From Aporrectodea caliginosa (lineage: Eukaryota; Annelida; Clitellata; Crassiclitellata; Lumbricidae), in assembly GCA_020284085.1 (NCBI GenBank), contig JACEVL010000338.1, forward strand, positions 564,562 to 628,561: a stretch of DNA of 64,000 bases, in the 5' to 3' direction. Below, piece after piece: positions 12,269 through 23,614 of this stretch. Position 1 is the first letter of the stretch. Each line of letters starts with the position of its first letter. The translations under genes and the position numbers were made by a program. The notes beneath the pieces are model-generated. The model ran no database searches and was not told where the DNA came from. It saw nothing but the letters and a program-made list of their open reading frames with translations.

Positions 12269-13879
12269 GATGTCCAATTACAACCACGGGCCTGTCAACA
12301 ACGCCAACAACAACTACGCGGCCGTCGACAATAACGACAGCTACTACATCTTTGCGAACAACTTCTACAATTACAACTACTGCAGTAACAACATCCACCT
12401 CTACGCTAACAATAACTACTTCACCGACAACCCCTCTGCCATCGACAACATCCTCTACTCCACTGACAACAACCTCTCCATCACAAACATTGACCACTGT
12501 TTCACTGACAACAACCACCCTTCCAACGCCAACAACTAATCCTTCACAGGAGGCAACATCTTATTCTGCGACGACCACTTCTCTTCAAACACAAGAAACT
12601 ACCTCACAACACACAACAACCTCTTCTTCACCGCCCACAACCTCTTCTGAACCGATAACAACCTCCTATTCACCACCTACATACTCTTCTCAAGAGACAA
12701 CAACCATCTATTCACCAACAACATCCTCTTCTCAAGAGACAACAATCTCTTATTCACCAACAACATCTTCTTCTGAACCGATAACAACCTCCTATTCACC
12801 ACCTACATACTCTTCTCAAGAGACAACAACCTTCTACTCACCAACAACATCCTCTCCTCAAGAGACAACAACCATCTATTCACCAACAACATCCTCTCTA
12901 CAAGAGACAACAACCTTCTATTCACCAACATTATCCTCTCCTCAAGGGACAACAAATATCTATTCACCAACAACATCCTCTCCTAAAGAGACAACAACCT
13001 CCTATTCACCAACAACATCCTCTTCTCAAGAGACAACAACCTCCTATTCATCTAGAACATCCTCTTCTCAAGAGACAACAACCTTCTATTCACCAACAAC
13101 ATCCTCTTCTCAGGGGACAACAACATCTTATTCACCAACAACATCCTCTTCTCAAGAGACAACAACCTCTTATTCACCAACAACATCTTCTTCTCAAGGG
13201 ACAACAACCTTTTATTCACCAACAACATCCTCTTCTCAAGAGACAACAACCTCCTATTTACCAACAACATCCTCTTCTCAAGAGACAACAACCTCTTATT
13301 CACCAACAACATCCTCTTCTCAAGGGACAACAACCTTTTATTCGCCAACAACATCCTCTTCTCAAGGGACAACAACCTTTTATTCACCAACGACATCTTC
13401 TCCTCAAGAGACGACAACATCGTATTCATCACAACCATCCTCTTCGCAAGAGACAACAACCATCTATTCACCATCAACATCCTCTTCGCAAGAGACAACA
13501 ACCATCTATTCACCATCAACATCCTCTTCTCAAGAGACAACAACCATCTATTCACCAACAACATCCTCTTCTCAAGAGACAACAACCATCTATTCACCAA
13601 CAACATCCTCTTCTCAAGAGACAACAACCATCTATTCACCAACAACATCCTCTTCTCAAGAGACAACAACCATCTATTCACCATCAACATCCTCTTCGCA
13701 AGAGACAAAAACCTCCTATTCAAAACCGACATCCTCTTCTCAAGAGACAACAACCTCCACTCTACTGATATCAGATATTAGTTCTCCCACCACAGAAGGA
13801 AGCTCTACACCACCGTCCATAACCTCTCCTTCACTGACTACTCCACCATCACCAACCTCAGCGACAACTCAGTTTCCGG
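12269..13879 (+). CDS. mucin-type exon, unit 1
   Basis: An internal exon of 1611 bp (537 codons), phase 1 in and out, acceptor TTGTTTCAG and donor GTAATT at 13880. It starts GCPITTTGLSTTPTTTTRPS, then a non-repetitive Thr-rich part to about 12600. From there to about 13760 it repeats a 14-codon (42-bp) unit close to TSSSQETTTIYSPT, and it ends SATTQFPG. Tyr and Glu within the repeat distinguish it from the Pro-rich repeats of other units, so the mucin stalks are not interchangeable in sequence although the exon borders are. The exon is open throughout. Expected role: an extended O-glycosylated stalk after the Ig pair. Confidence 0.85.
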
Positions 13880-14150
13880 GTAATTATTGCTAGCATTATA
13901 TCATCTTTTTTTGCTTCATTAAACTACCTACGAGAATTTCCGTCGCCCTGTGACTTCTGGTCGTGGATGTCTTCATGCGTTGTGCATTGGACATCGAAAA
14001 GATAGAATCAAGTAATTGTACATTCCTCTGCACACACGTAAATTATGCTTACTGTGCGACATATTTATTTGCACACAAGATATGACTGCATACATTCAGA
14101 CATGCATACATACATGGATAGAGGCATCGAAGCATTCATTATATATTCAC

Positions 14151-15878
14151 TAGTGTGGTCCAAACTTACATGGGAAAAAATATTTTTTCAAAATATGCTG
14201 CTCCACAAGGCTGCCCCTGTTACACTTGACTAGAAGACTCTGTATTGAAAAAATTGAAGAGATCTGATCATGTTTAGAGGTCGCTAGGTTTTGACACTTT
14301 TTGTAGAAATGGCTAAAATTGTGCATCTGACGCGTTAATAGCTGCATTACGAATTAAAATTAGCACCCATGAACATCAAGCACCATCTTTCCAAATCATG
14401 ATCAATATGCCAACTGTATTTAAGTAAATAAAAGAAGAATAAGCTTATTTACAAATAAAACACTTGTGTCAAATTCTTTCTGATAGATAAACGGTTGTTG
14501 GCTAATAGCTTATTTTTAAATTTTGCATTCCAACTTTTCATTACAATTAGTTTCATATACAATCGGATTGTTCAATATTGCTCTACATGTATATGCTGCT
14601 AATTTAGCATGAATAGAGTATTTTTTTAATCTATGAAGCCAGCCTTGAATATGAAGTAAGCTTACAGCACATGCTTTTTCACTTTCTGCAATGAAAGCTC
14701 ATACGTGACAAAAACGACAGCTATGGTGGAACTGGCATCAACCAGGAGTTCCCCACAATGTTGGTTGTAGGGGTTGCCTGACAAACACAATCTTGGATCT
14801 GGACTCCCCAAAAAGAGGCAATCCTGAGGAATTTCATTTTGCATTACCAGAATATATTAACAGTTGGTAAGGCCACGAAAGCAACAATAGTCGCTGCGTT
14901 GGTAATTCGGGAGATAGCTACAATCCCGCACAGCATGCTGATTCGGTTGTTCGCAAGCACTGGAAGTTGTATGAGCCAAGATTTCTGCTGATTCAAGGAG
15001 TTACAGTTTGAGGTCAATTTAAATTAACTCTTTCAGTCGTCATCTCTTATATTTCTTCGAACACCTTATAGCCACGCGCTTTCTTTGGTGAGCGTGTCAC
15101 TGAAGACATCGAGGCTGCTCTGGTAATACAATCTTACTCAACCACCTTATCCGCTATCCATGTAGCGTCTGGAAAGGAAATCCTTCAACCACCAGAGTCA
15201 ACTGGAAGCGTATGTCACAAGGAGATCTCTACAACTGCTTACCATCCAGGGTCAAGACCAACCCACAGCCTTCCTATCAAAGGCTTCTACTCCCTGACCA
15301 CTGGACCCTACTTTCCAGTCGATGAAGGCAAATATCAAACTGTTGATGGTCGTCAATGACTGCGCAGAACGTGGAGTGGCTCTGATCCATTCTTACAATG
15401 ATGTAATAAGGATGAGTCACAGAAACAATACTTGCTGCAACTTGTCTCCAGTCATCGGACAAAATTTTCTCTTCCAACGAAGGCAAAATGAAATTATAGT
15501 GGGTTGCGGGTTTTCCAGCACGCCAATGACGGGATTTATGCAGACTGGATAACTTCTTTAATTATCCAAACTATATTTCATTACAAACTTAATGCAGCCT
15601 GACTAAGCAGTAACACTGCAGTATATATTTCTAATTGGGGTTGTTTGTTGTTCAAAATAAAAACTGACTTGAAAAAATATAACTGATTTGAAAAAAATCA
15701 AAATTATACATGTTTTTGATAAGTTCATACTATGTAGCAAAAAGTCGAAAAACATAGCGACCTCTAAATATAATCCAATCTTTTCAAAATTTTGCATAGA
15801 GACTCATGTTTTCATGTGTAACAAGGGCAGCCTTGTGGAGCAATGCATTTCCTACTTTCAATTTGTTGGACCACATTA
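14151..15878. mobile_element. hAT-type transposon, copy A, about 1.73 kb
   Basis: It starts TAGTGTGGTCCAAACTTAC and ends, complemented, TAATGTGGTCCAACAAATTG. The first roughly 200 bp at each end are inverted copies of each other (both include GGAGC...CACAAGGCTGCCC and AGAGGTCGCTA). The flanks share TATTCAC (14144-14150 and 15877-15883), close to an 8-bp duplication. The whole element recurs in the opposite orientation at 30016-31689. Inside, VVNDCAERGVALIHSY near 15350 is a transposase remnant. Frames are broken, so it is non-autonomous. It sits 270 bp after the unit 1 mucin exon. Confidence 0.85.
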
Positions 15879-15934
15879 TTCACATGTACAATTGTGATAA
15901 CAGGCATATTTACATATTAGCAGATATGCCTATT

Positions 15935-17571
15935 TGCGCGCATGACTCTGGACCACTTTCAATGGCCTCCTTGGCCGTCAGAAGGCTGAGTCTGCTCTAC
16001 CGTTTTCTGCAGATGCGTTTCTGGAACGTTTTTCGGCCAAAATCTCATCCATTCGGATTGCTAGTGCGGATTCCTCTCCACCTGCGTTATCCACTACGGA
16101 GTGCCGGATTTCTGCTCTTTGTGAGACTTCAAGCGTCGAGTTGCGTCAACTGATATTCGCCTCCGTGCCTAAGACGTGTGAGTTAGATCCTGCGCCAACG
16201 TTTCTCGTGCAGGAACTAATCCATGATCTCCTGCCTTTCCTTACGATCCTGTGCAACCGATCGATCAGTGAAGCATGCCTACCTGCTTCTCAGAAACGAT
16301 CGGTTCTTCTGCCAACCTTGAAGCGAGATGGTCTGGATGTGAACGATCCGGCTAACTATTCAACCTATTGCCAATGTAACTTTTCTGTTTAAAATTCTAG
16401 AGCACATTGTTTCTAATCAGCTGATTGCATATTTAGATGTGAATGATCTGATCCCTCAACAGCAGTCTGGTTTCCGCAGGAATCACTCCTCGGAGACCTT
16501 TCTGCTCCGGCTTCTATCTGACTTCTATAGCGTTATGGACCTTGGCCAGGTTACAATCCTAGCTCTTTTCGATGTTAGCTTTGCCTTTGATTCTGTGGAC
16601 CACTCCATCCTTCTTCAGCGCCTCTCTACTTCCTTTGGATTGGTTGACCAGCCTTTAGAATGGCTTCGATCCTTTCTACCTGAACGCACAAACTGTGCGG
16701 TTGTTGGCTCCTCTAGGTCCCTTTGGATCCCCGCCCCTTTTGGTGTGCCCCAGGTTTCTGTCCTAGGTCTTCTTATGTATCTTCTCTATACGGCTGATCT
16801 CTGTCCTCTGTTGACGTCTGCACCAGCTCTTTGCAGATGATGTCCAAGCTTACATCCATTCCCATCCATCAGACTCAGTCGCTACTGTACAACAGATGTG
16901 AATAACGAGAGATGTTCTTTCCTCTTGGACGGCCTCAAATCGACTTCTCCTAAATCCTTCCAAGACTCAGTTTATTTGCCTAGGTGGCCGTCGGCAACGA
17001 GATGGTATTGATTTGGTCCAGCTTACGCGGGTCTTTCCTGATATAACTTTTTCCCTAACGGTTCGTGACCTGGGTCTCGCCCTTGAATAAGAACTTAGTA
17101 TTTCTCAACATGTGAACTTGATCTCTCGAAGCTGTTATTATCAGCTTCGCCAGCTCCGAGTGGTTTCTCGCTCTCTTTCTCATGACGCACTAGTGGTTCT
17201 TGTGCATGCCTTCGTTACTAGTCGAATTGACCACTGTTGCTCGATCCTCGTTGGCCTCCCTCTTGGGGTTCTGGGGCGACTAGATCGAGTTCTGCGCTCA
17301 GCTGCTCGGCTTATTTGGCAAATTCCCAAATTCGGCTCTATATGCGCGACGTGTTACACTGGCAGCCTGTGGCCCAACGGATCTCATACCGGATTGCTTC
17401 TTTGGTTTCAGGCAGCATCCTTGGCTGTGCTCCATCTTACCTGGGCAACCTCTGCCGCCCAGTGTCCCACGTTGTAGCGCGTCGGGCGCCTCGCTCCGCG
17501 ACTACGGGGCAACTCCTAGTTCCGCGTGCTCGCTTGACTGTTAGGCAGCGCCGAGCTTTCTCGGTTGCCGG
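15935..17571 (+). mobile_element. CR1-like LINE, reverse transcriptase part (5' segment of a split copy)
   Basis: Frames on the + strand encode, in order: VPKTCELDPAPTFLVQELI (pre-palm), IPQQQSGFRRNHSSETFLL, ILALFDVSFAFDSVDHSILL (catalytic block A), a degraded GVPQ block, LYTADLCPLL, and the C-terminal block HAFVTSRIDHCCSILVGLP and RAFSVAG. This is the order of a non-LTR reverse transcriptase of CR1/jockey type. Frameshifts and stops break it. At 17571 the sequence stops inside the final block and resumes at 22055, because another element has inserted. Confidence 0.9.
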
Positions 17572-17739
17572 TGTAGGAGGCTGAATGCACTCCCCGGACA
17601 AAAAGACTCCGGGGGTGTTTTTATCCTAGTATATAATGACTCTAGAGTTAATCCATACTAGGACAAAAACACTCCACCCAGCGAATAAACACTCCGTAAG
17701 TATTTTCGTTTGAGATCGTACCAAATGACTTGTGGAGTT

Positions 17740-18142
17740 GATTCTTCCTAGGACAAATTGACTGGGGGAGTTAATTCTTCCTAGGACAGGTTGAATGACT
17801 GAGTTAATTCTTCCTAGGACATATTGACTGGGAGTTAATTCTTCCTAGGACAAATTGACTGAGGAGTTAATTCTTCCTAGGACAAATTGAATGGGGGAGT
17901 TAATTCTTCCTAGGACATATTGACTGGAGGAGTTAATTCTTCCTAGGACATATTGACTGGGGAGTTGATTCTTCCTAGGACAAATTGACTGAGGAGTTAA
18001 TTATTCCTAGGACAAATTGACTGGGGAGTTAATTCTTCCTAGGGACAAATTGAATGAGGAGTTAATTCTTCCTAGGACAAATTTACTGGGGAGTTAATTC
18101 TTCCTAGGACATATTGACTGGGGAGTTAATTCTTCCTAGGAC
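17740..18142. repeat. 32-34-bp minisatellite, forward arm, first part
   Basis: About 12 tandem copies of a unit containing GGAGTTAATTCTTCCTAGGA. Copies vary in the G run and in ATATTGACT versus AAATTGACT. The array is cut by the MITE at 18143 and resumes at 18783. Confidence 0.95.
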
Positions 18143-18782
18143 TAGTGTTGTTTTCGTTAACTAAAACTAAAACGAAAACCTTCGTTAACGAAAACTCAGG
18201 GTTATAGTTAACTAAAACTAAAACTAAAACTAAAACTTGGTCAAATAACTAAAACTAATAATAACTAAAACTCACGGAGCCGGCCAAAAACGATAACTGA
18301 AACTAAAACGGTCAAAACTAATAATAACTAAAACATCTAACGAAAACCTAATGAAAACACACAACGAAAACCTAGCGCCCTTGAATATTCAATGTTTTTG
18401 TACATACGGGCGAAAATCGGGGAATCACATAAAGCTCAACAAGAAATTTTTACCACACTAATCATTAAAGGGACATTATGTCATGTATGATACATGGCAT
18501 GTTGTCATTCTGTAAGAATAATGGTTGCTATTGCCTATTGGCAGTAATTTGATATACATTGTTGTCGGCTAACTATCAGTGGACAAATAACTGAAACTAA
18601 AACTAAAACTAAAACTGAAGAAACTAAAACTGAAACGAGGAAGTGTCAGTTTCTATTAACTAAAACTATAACTAAAACTAAAACTTGGCGAAATAACTAA
18701 AACTAATAATAACTAAAACACCTAGCATGTAAAACTAATAATAACTAAAACTAAAACTCAAGGCAAAACTAAAACAACACTA
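18143..18782. mobile_element. hAT-type MITE, 640 bp
   Basis: The termini are TAGTGTTGTTTTCGTTAACT and AACTAAAACAACACTA. The flanking 8-bp duplication CCTAGGAC (18135-18142 and 18783-18790) lies within a minisatellite copy. The subterminal regions are rich in ACTAAA repeats, and nothing in the interior is coding. It is non-autonomous. Confidence 0.92.
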
Positions 18783-19030
18783 CCTAGGACATATTGACTG
18801 GGGGAGTTGATTCTTCCTAGGACATATTGACTGGGGAGTTAATTCTTACTAGGACAAATTGACTGGTGGAGTTAATTCTTCCTAGGACATATTGACTGGT
18901 GGAGTTAATTCTTCCTAGGACATATTGACTGGTGGAGTTAATTCTTCCTAGGACCAAATGACTTTGTGGAGTTGATTCTTCCTGTGACCAAATGACTTGT
19001 GGAGCTGATTCTTCCTAGGACAAATTGAGG
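18783..19030. repeat. 32-34-bp minisatellite, forward arm, second part
   Basis: A continuation of the forward array after the MITE. The last copies have a CCAAATGACT variant. Confidence 0.9.
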
Positions 19031-19127
19031 CGAACAACTATAGGTTTCGGTGTGCGTAAGTTTACAGGCGTTTCACAGTATCTTTTGGCATGCTGCGAGG
19101 AAGGTACCATGTTTTCTAATGACGACA

Positions 19128-19215
19128 CTAACCCTAACCCTGACCCTAACCGACTCTCACGACGCCTAACCTTACCCTAACCGATCTCAAGACGCCTAAC
19201 CCTGACCCTAACAGA
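19128..19215. repeat. interstitial telomere-like CCCTAA repeats
   Basis: Imperfect runs of CCCTAACCCTGACCCTAACC occur in the loop between the two inverted minisatellite arms, in two or three clusters separated by related spacers (CGACTCTCACGACGC). Confidence 0.8.
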
Positions 19216-19389
19216 CACCTACGAAACCTACGCACTCCCGATTCTAAATGTTTACCCAAATTGAATGGGGGACTCATAATTACTATCATTATCACTGTGT
19301 AGCCGGTATTTGACTGTTTTTGTTTGGAGGAGTTTTCTTCGTTGTTAATTGGTCCTACACCGAAGATACTTCTTATCTAAGACTACGCC

Positions 19390-19880
19390 ATTCATTTTGT
19401 CCTAGGAAGAATTAAATCCACAAGACATTTGGTCCCAGGAAGAATCAACCCACTCGTTCAATTTGTCCTAGGAAGAACTAACTCCACAAGTCATTTGGTC
19501 CCAGGAAAAATCAACTCCCCAGTCAATAGGCCTATGTCCTAGGAAGAATTAACTGCCCCCGTCAATTTGTCCTAGGAAGAATTAACTCCCCCAGTCAATA
19601 TGTCCTAGGAAGAATTAACTCCCCATTCAATTTGTCCTAGGAAGAATTAACTCCCCCGTCAATTTGTCCTAGGAAGAATTAACTCCCCAGTCAATTTGTC
19701 CTAGGAAGAATTAACTCCCCAGTCAATATGTCCTAGGAAGAATTAACTCCCGCAGTCAATTTGTCCTAGGAAGAATTAACTCCTGCAGTCAATTTGTCCT
19801 AGGAAGAATTAACTCCCCCATTCAATTTGTCCTAGGAAGAATCAACTCCACTGGAGTGTCTATTCACCAACAGGAGTGTT
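19390..19880. repeat. 32-34-bp minisatellite, inverted arm
   Basis: About 14 copies of the same unit in reverse orientation (CCTAGGAAGAATTAACTCCC). It forms the right arm of a large imperfect palindrome with 17740-19030. Confidence 0.95.
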
Positions 19881-19983
19881 TTTAGTCCTAGTAACAATAC
19901 ACTCCACCGGTAAATTGTTCCTAGTAAGAATTAACTCCACGAGTCAATATATCCTGGGATAAATAGACTCCGGAAGTGTTTAA

Positions 19984-22023
19984 CACTAGAAGCACCGAAG
20001 GGGTCAATCTGACCCCTTTTGGTTTTTAACGGAACGCAGCTCGGCCCCAGATATAGCCCGGGTCCTGTAATTTTATTACTTCTCCTAACTTCGTAGGGTA
20101 TACCCTCTGCCAAAATTTGAACTCGGGGGGATTCATAATTTCTGAGATTTTTGCTGTTCTACCTTTAAGCACCGAGGGGTCAATCTGACCCCTGTATTAG
20201 TACTTGCATGTAAGGCTACGCATTTCTTGTTTTTATTCAATAATATTATAGATCAAAGCTAATTACGTAATCAAATGTGAGAAGATATGAGATCTGGTTA
20301 GAGGAGAGAGGTGAGACGATAGGAGATCTGGTGAGAGAGAAGAGGAGATCTGGGTGAGGGGAGAGCAGATCTGGTGAGAGGAAAAAAAGATCTGGTCAGA
20401 GGAGAGAAGCAGATGAGAGGATAGGAGATCTGGTGAGAGGATAGGAGATCTGGCGAGAGGAGATGAGATCTGGTGACAGAAGAGGAGATCTGGTGAGAGG
20501 AGAGGAGATCTGGGTGAGAGAATTAGAGACCTGGCGAGAGGAGAGGACATTAGGCGATGGGAAAGAAGATCTGGGAAAAGAAGAGGAGATCTGGTGAGAG
20601 GATAGGAGATCTTGTGAGAGGAAAGAAGATCTGGTCAGAGGAGAGATCTGGTGAGAGGGGAGGAGATCAAGTGAAAGGATAGGATAGAGGAAGAGGAGAT
20701 CTGGTGAGAGAAGAGGAGACCTGGTGAGAGAAGAGGAGATCTGGTGAGCGGAGAGATCAGGTGAGAGGATAGAGAGATCTGGCGAGAGAATTAGAGATCT
20801 GGCGAGAGGAGAGGACATTTGGCAAATGGGAAAGAAGATCTGGGAGAGAAGAGAAGATCTGGTAAGAGGATAGAAGATCTGGTGAGAGGAAAGAAGATCT
20901 GTTGAGAGAAAAGAAGATCTGGTCAGAGGAGAGATCTGGTGAGAGGATCGTAGATCTGGCGAGAGGAGAGGAGATCAAGTGAGAGGATAGGAGATCCGGC
21001 GAGAAGGATGATTTGGTGAGAGGAGCGGAGATCTGATAAGAGGAGAACAGATCTGTTGACAGGAGATCTGGTGAGAGGAGAACAGATCTGGTGAGGTAAG
21101 AAGATATCTGGTGAGAGGAGAGGATATCTAGTGGGAGAAAGAAGATCAGGTCAGAGAAGAGATCTGGTGAGAGGATAGGAGATCAGGTGAGAGGGTAGTA
21201 CATCTGGTGAGAGGAGATCAAGTGAGAGGATAGGAGATCTGGCGAGAAGAAGGATGACTTGGTGAGAGAAGATCTGGTGAGAGGAGACGAGATGTGGTGA
21301 GTGGGAGAGAGATCTCGTGAGATAAGAGATCTGGTGAGAGGAAAGAGTTCTGGTGAGAGAAGACGATATCTGGTGAGAGGAATGAGGTCTGGTGAGAGAA
21401 GACGATGTCTGGTGAGAAGAGAGGATATCCGGTGAGAGAAAAAATTATCTGGTCAGAGAAGAGGATATCTGGTGAGAGGAGAGGAGATTTGGTGAGAGGA
21501 AAGATAATCTGGCCAGAGGAGAGGAGATCTGGTGAGAGGATAGAAGATCTGGTGATAAGATGGGAGAACTGGTGAAAGAAGAGATCTGGTGAGAAGATAG
21601 AAGATCTGACGAGAGGAGAGATCTGGTGAGAGGAGAGATCTGATGAGAGATAGCAGATGGGTGAGAGGATAGAAGATCTGGCGAAAGGAGAGGAGGTCTG
21701 GTGAGAAGATAGGGTGAGGTCTGGTGAGAGGATTGGAAATATGGGGAGAGGATAGGAGATCTGATGAGTGGATAGTAGATTTAGTGAGAGCGGAGGGGAT
21801 CTGGCTAGAGGATAGGAGATCTGGTGAGAGGAGAGGATCTCTGTTATCCCATTGCAACTAACTTATTACACTATTGTCTTGTTTATGCTTGTGCAATTTA
21901 TGTTAATAAAGTTGAAAGTCAATTTAATTGAATTTGCAACTGACTTTGCATTATAAATTATGTGGGGGTCAAAATGACCCCTTCGGTGCTTCTAGGAAGT
22001 TAGATTTCTCGGTACTTCCAGTG
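19984..22023. mobile_element. piggyBac-like element, 2.04 kb, TTAA target
   Basis: TTAA lies at both borders (19980-19983 and 22024-22027). The ends are CACTAGAAGCACCGAAGGGG and, complemented, CACTGGAAGTACCGAG, with a second internal CACCGAAGGGGTCA motif near the right end. The TTAA target and CACT-starting termini fit piggyBac-type elements. The interior is almost entirely a purine-rich minisatellite, with no transposase, so it is non-autonomous. Confidence 0.85.
20281..21845. repeat. purine-rich minisatellite with AGATCTGGTGAGAGG units
   Basis: About 1.56 kb of variable 16-26-bp units built on AGATCTGGTGAGAGGA. One strand is almost all A/G outside the TCT and TG positions. The Ser/Leu-rich minus-strand frames across it are repeat translations. 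Confidence 0.95.
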
Positions 22024-22054
22024 TTAAAAGGGGGAGTCTATTCAGCCTACTACA

Positions 22055-22235
22055 CCGGCCCCTCCATTCGGACTGACCTACCATCAGAGCTGTGTTTGCT
22101 ACCTTTGCCCAATCAAACTGGGTTTTATAAATCACTTAAGTCTTTTTTCTTTTGCCGTGGCTGGGCTGGGAGCGCTCCTGAGTAGATTTCTTGAAGGGGT
22201 GCTATATAAATATCCAGAATGAATGAATGAATGAA
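22055..22235 (+). mobile_element. LINE 3' end (3' segment of the split copy)
   Basis: It resumes the LINE broken at 17571. RTDLPSELCLLPLPNQTGFY leads to the terminal FFFCRGWAGSAPE motif, a stop, and an untranslated tail ending in a GAATGAAT run. It matches the minus-strand copy at 60404-60600. Confidence 0.9.
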
Positions 22236-23299
22236 CGAATGAATGCATAGACACGTGCATAAGCACATGAATGCATACATGACTGCATTTTTTACTGTTA
22301 TATTTTCCTATATTAAGTAACAAGGTTACATTTCGAGTTGTTCAAAAGCAACGCATTAGAAAGTTCAATTGCCATCGAGTCTTCTATGAAGCGATCGCTC
22401 TCCTGCATGCTGTAAATAATCAGTTCCCAACAAACATCACCGACTGCCCCGTCATCTTGTGTTCAAGGCTTTTCTATCTATCACACCTGTAGACTTCCGT
22501 TCCAAATTAGTCCCACCCTCTCAAACATTCCTCACTGATCGATCGAATCTGCCACCTTCAAGTCTTTCTCTTCGTGAAAGCAAACCCGCCCTAGCACCTG
22601 TACTACTACGTTCCGAAGTCTTTGGTCTTTCTAGCAAGCCGACTTTGATCTTCAATTGGTATTTTTGAATATCCCTTCCAACAGGAGGGGGCTCTTCTGA
22701 ATTTGCCCCTGCCTCGCTTTTTGTTTTGCAGCATATATCTTCTACATGCGGGACGAGTTGCATTGGTAGCCCATACGCAAACGCTTCTTGTTTAAGATCA
22801 AAATGCTGATGAGCAACTAGGCTCCATCCTACCTAACAATACTGTATATTCCAGTGTCATATTTACCTGGCAGAAGGACTTTTTTGCTCTCAAACACAGG
22901 GTAATCTGATTTTTTCCCTGTCACGTTCTACCCCAATATGCGACAATGAAGCTTAGCAGTGATTGGTCAGGAACGGATTTCCATGCAATCAGCGACATGG
23001 GTTTCTTCCACTTTACATGCCTCTCTCGCAAGTGGTTAACGACCTTTCTATTCTATTCGATCGTAATGTTTTTGATCAGGTCAGGACTGACTCAGGAGAA
23101 CCTATACAGAATTTTCTTCGAAATGACTAACGCGCTATAAATAAGCGCCTACAGTTTAAGAAGAACGCCAATAATTATTCGGGGAATATGAAAAGTCGCT
23201 TGTATCAGGATTTGCTAAGGATTTATTGAAGCAAGTGTTCATTTAAATGATAATAGCAATATGATACATTGAAAGACTAACGGAAGTTGTTGATTTTAG
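22236..23299 (+). other. intron upstream of Ig1, unit 2
   Basis: A weak LINE-like tract at about 22740-22870 (frame with FYMRDELHW) is the only recognisable content. The last 20 bases before the acceptor (ACGGAAGTTGTTGATTTTAG) match the same position in units 3 and 4. Confidence 0.4.
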
Positions 23300-23614
23300 G
23301 ATATCAATGTCTTCCGAATCTGAAGAACATAGCTGTTTACGAGGGACAACAGAATACAATAATGAATCTATCAACTGATCCAAACAACGTAAAATGGACG
23401 GTTAGATCAACTCAAGATGAGTTAAGCACTTACACTATCAGCAACGTTAACGGTTATAGAAATCCCGCGTTGATTGGTCTCTACGACGTTAACCAGACCG
23501 GTCTAATTATCAAGGACGCGACTACATCTGGAAATCCGATATCAACAGCTGGGTTGTACATTGGACAGTGTGTCAATACTACCAACAGAACAGGAGCCAA
23601 ATTACTCGTCGTTC
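23300..23614 (+). CDS. Ig-like domain 1 exon, unit 2
   Basis: An internal exon of 315 bp, phase 1-1, acceptor GATTTTAG and donor GTAAGT at 23615. It starts GYQCLPNLKNIAVYEGQQNT. It keeps Cys4, Trp33, Tyr87 and Cys91 of the unit 1 copy. A tract of about 100 nt (codons 7-41) is identical to units 1 and 3. It differs from unit 1 at residue 2 (Tyr for Phe), within the TISNVNG loop, at ALIG, and by NRT for NKT. The exon core is far more alike between units than the flanking introns. Confidence 0.85.

Larger units (their letters stand above)
17572..22054. mobile_element. composite TIR element with inverted minisatellite arms, CCGG target site
   Basis: The ends are TGTAGGAGGCTGAATGCACT and, complemented, TGTAGTAGGCTGAATAGACT. 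CCGG flanks both sides (17568-17571 and 22055-22058). The undisturbed LINE relative at 60.6 kb has a single 4-bp TAGG at this position, and the surrounding sequence has the same length, so CCGG is the target duplication. The body is a left array of a 32-34-bp unit (GGACAAATTGACTGGGGAGT + TAATTCTTCCTA), a loop (about 19030-19390), and a right array of the same unit inverted. This resembles foldback elements. No transposase is seen. A hAT MITE and a piggyBac-like element are nested in it. Confidence 0.85.

Noticed and set aside
13052..13753. Minus-strand frame with LLSLEKRMLLVNR repeats
   Set aside because: Antisense of the unit 1 42-bp mucin repeat.
16439..17584. Reverse transcriptase frames as host genes
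   Set aside because: They belong to a frameshifted CR1-like LINE with a simple-repeat 3' tail and a second copy at 60.4-61.4 kb.
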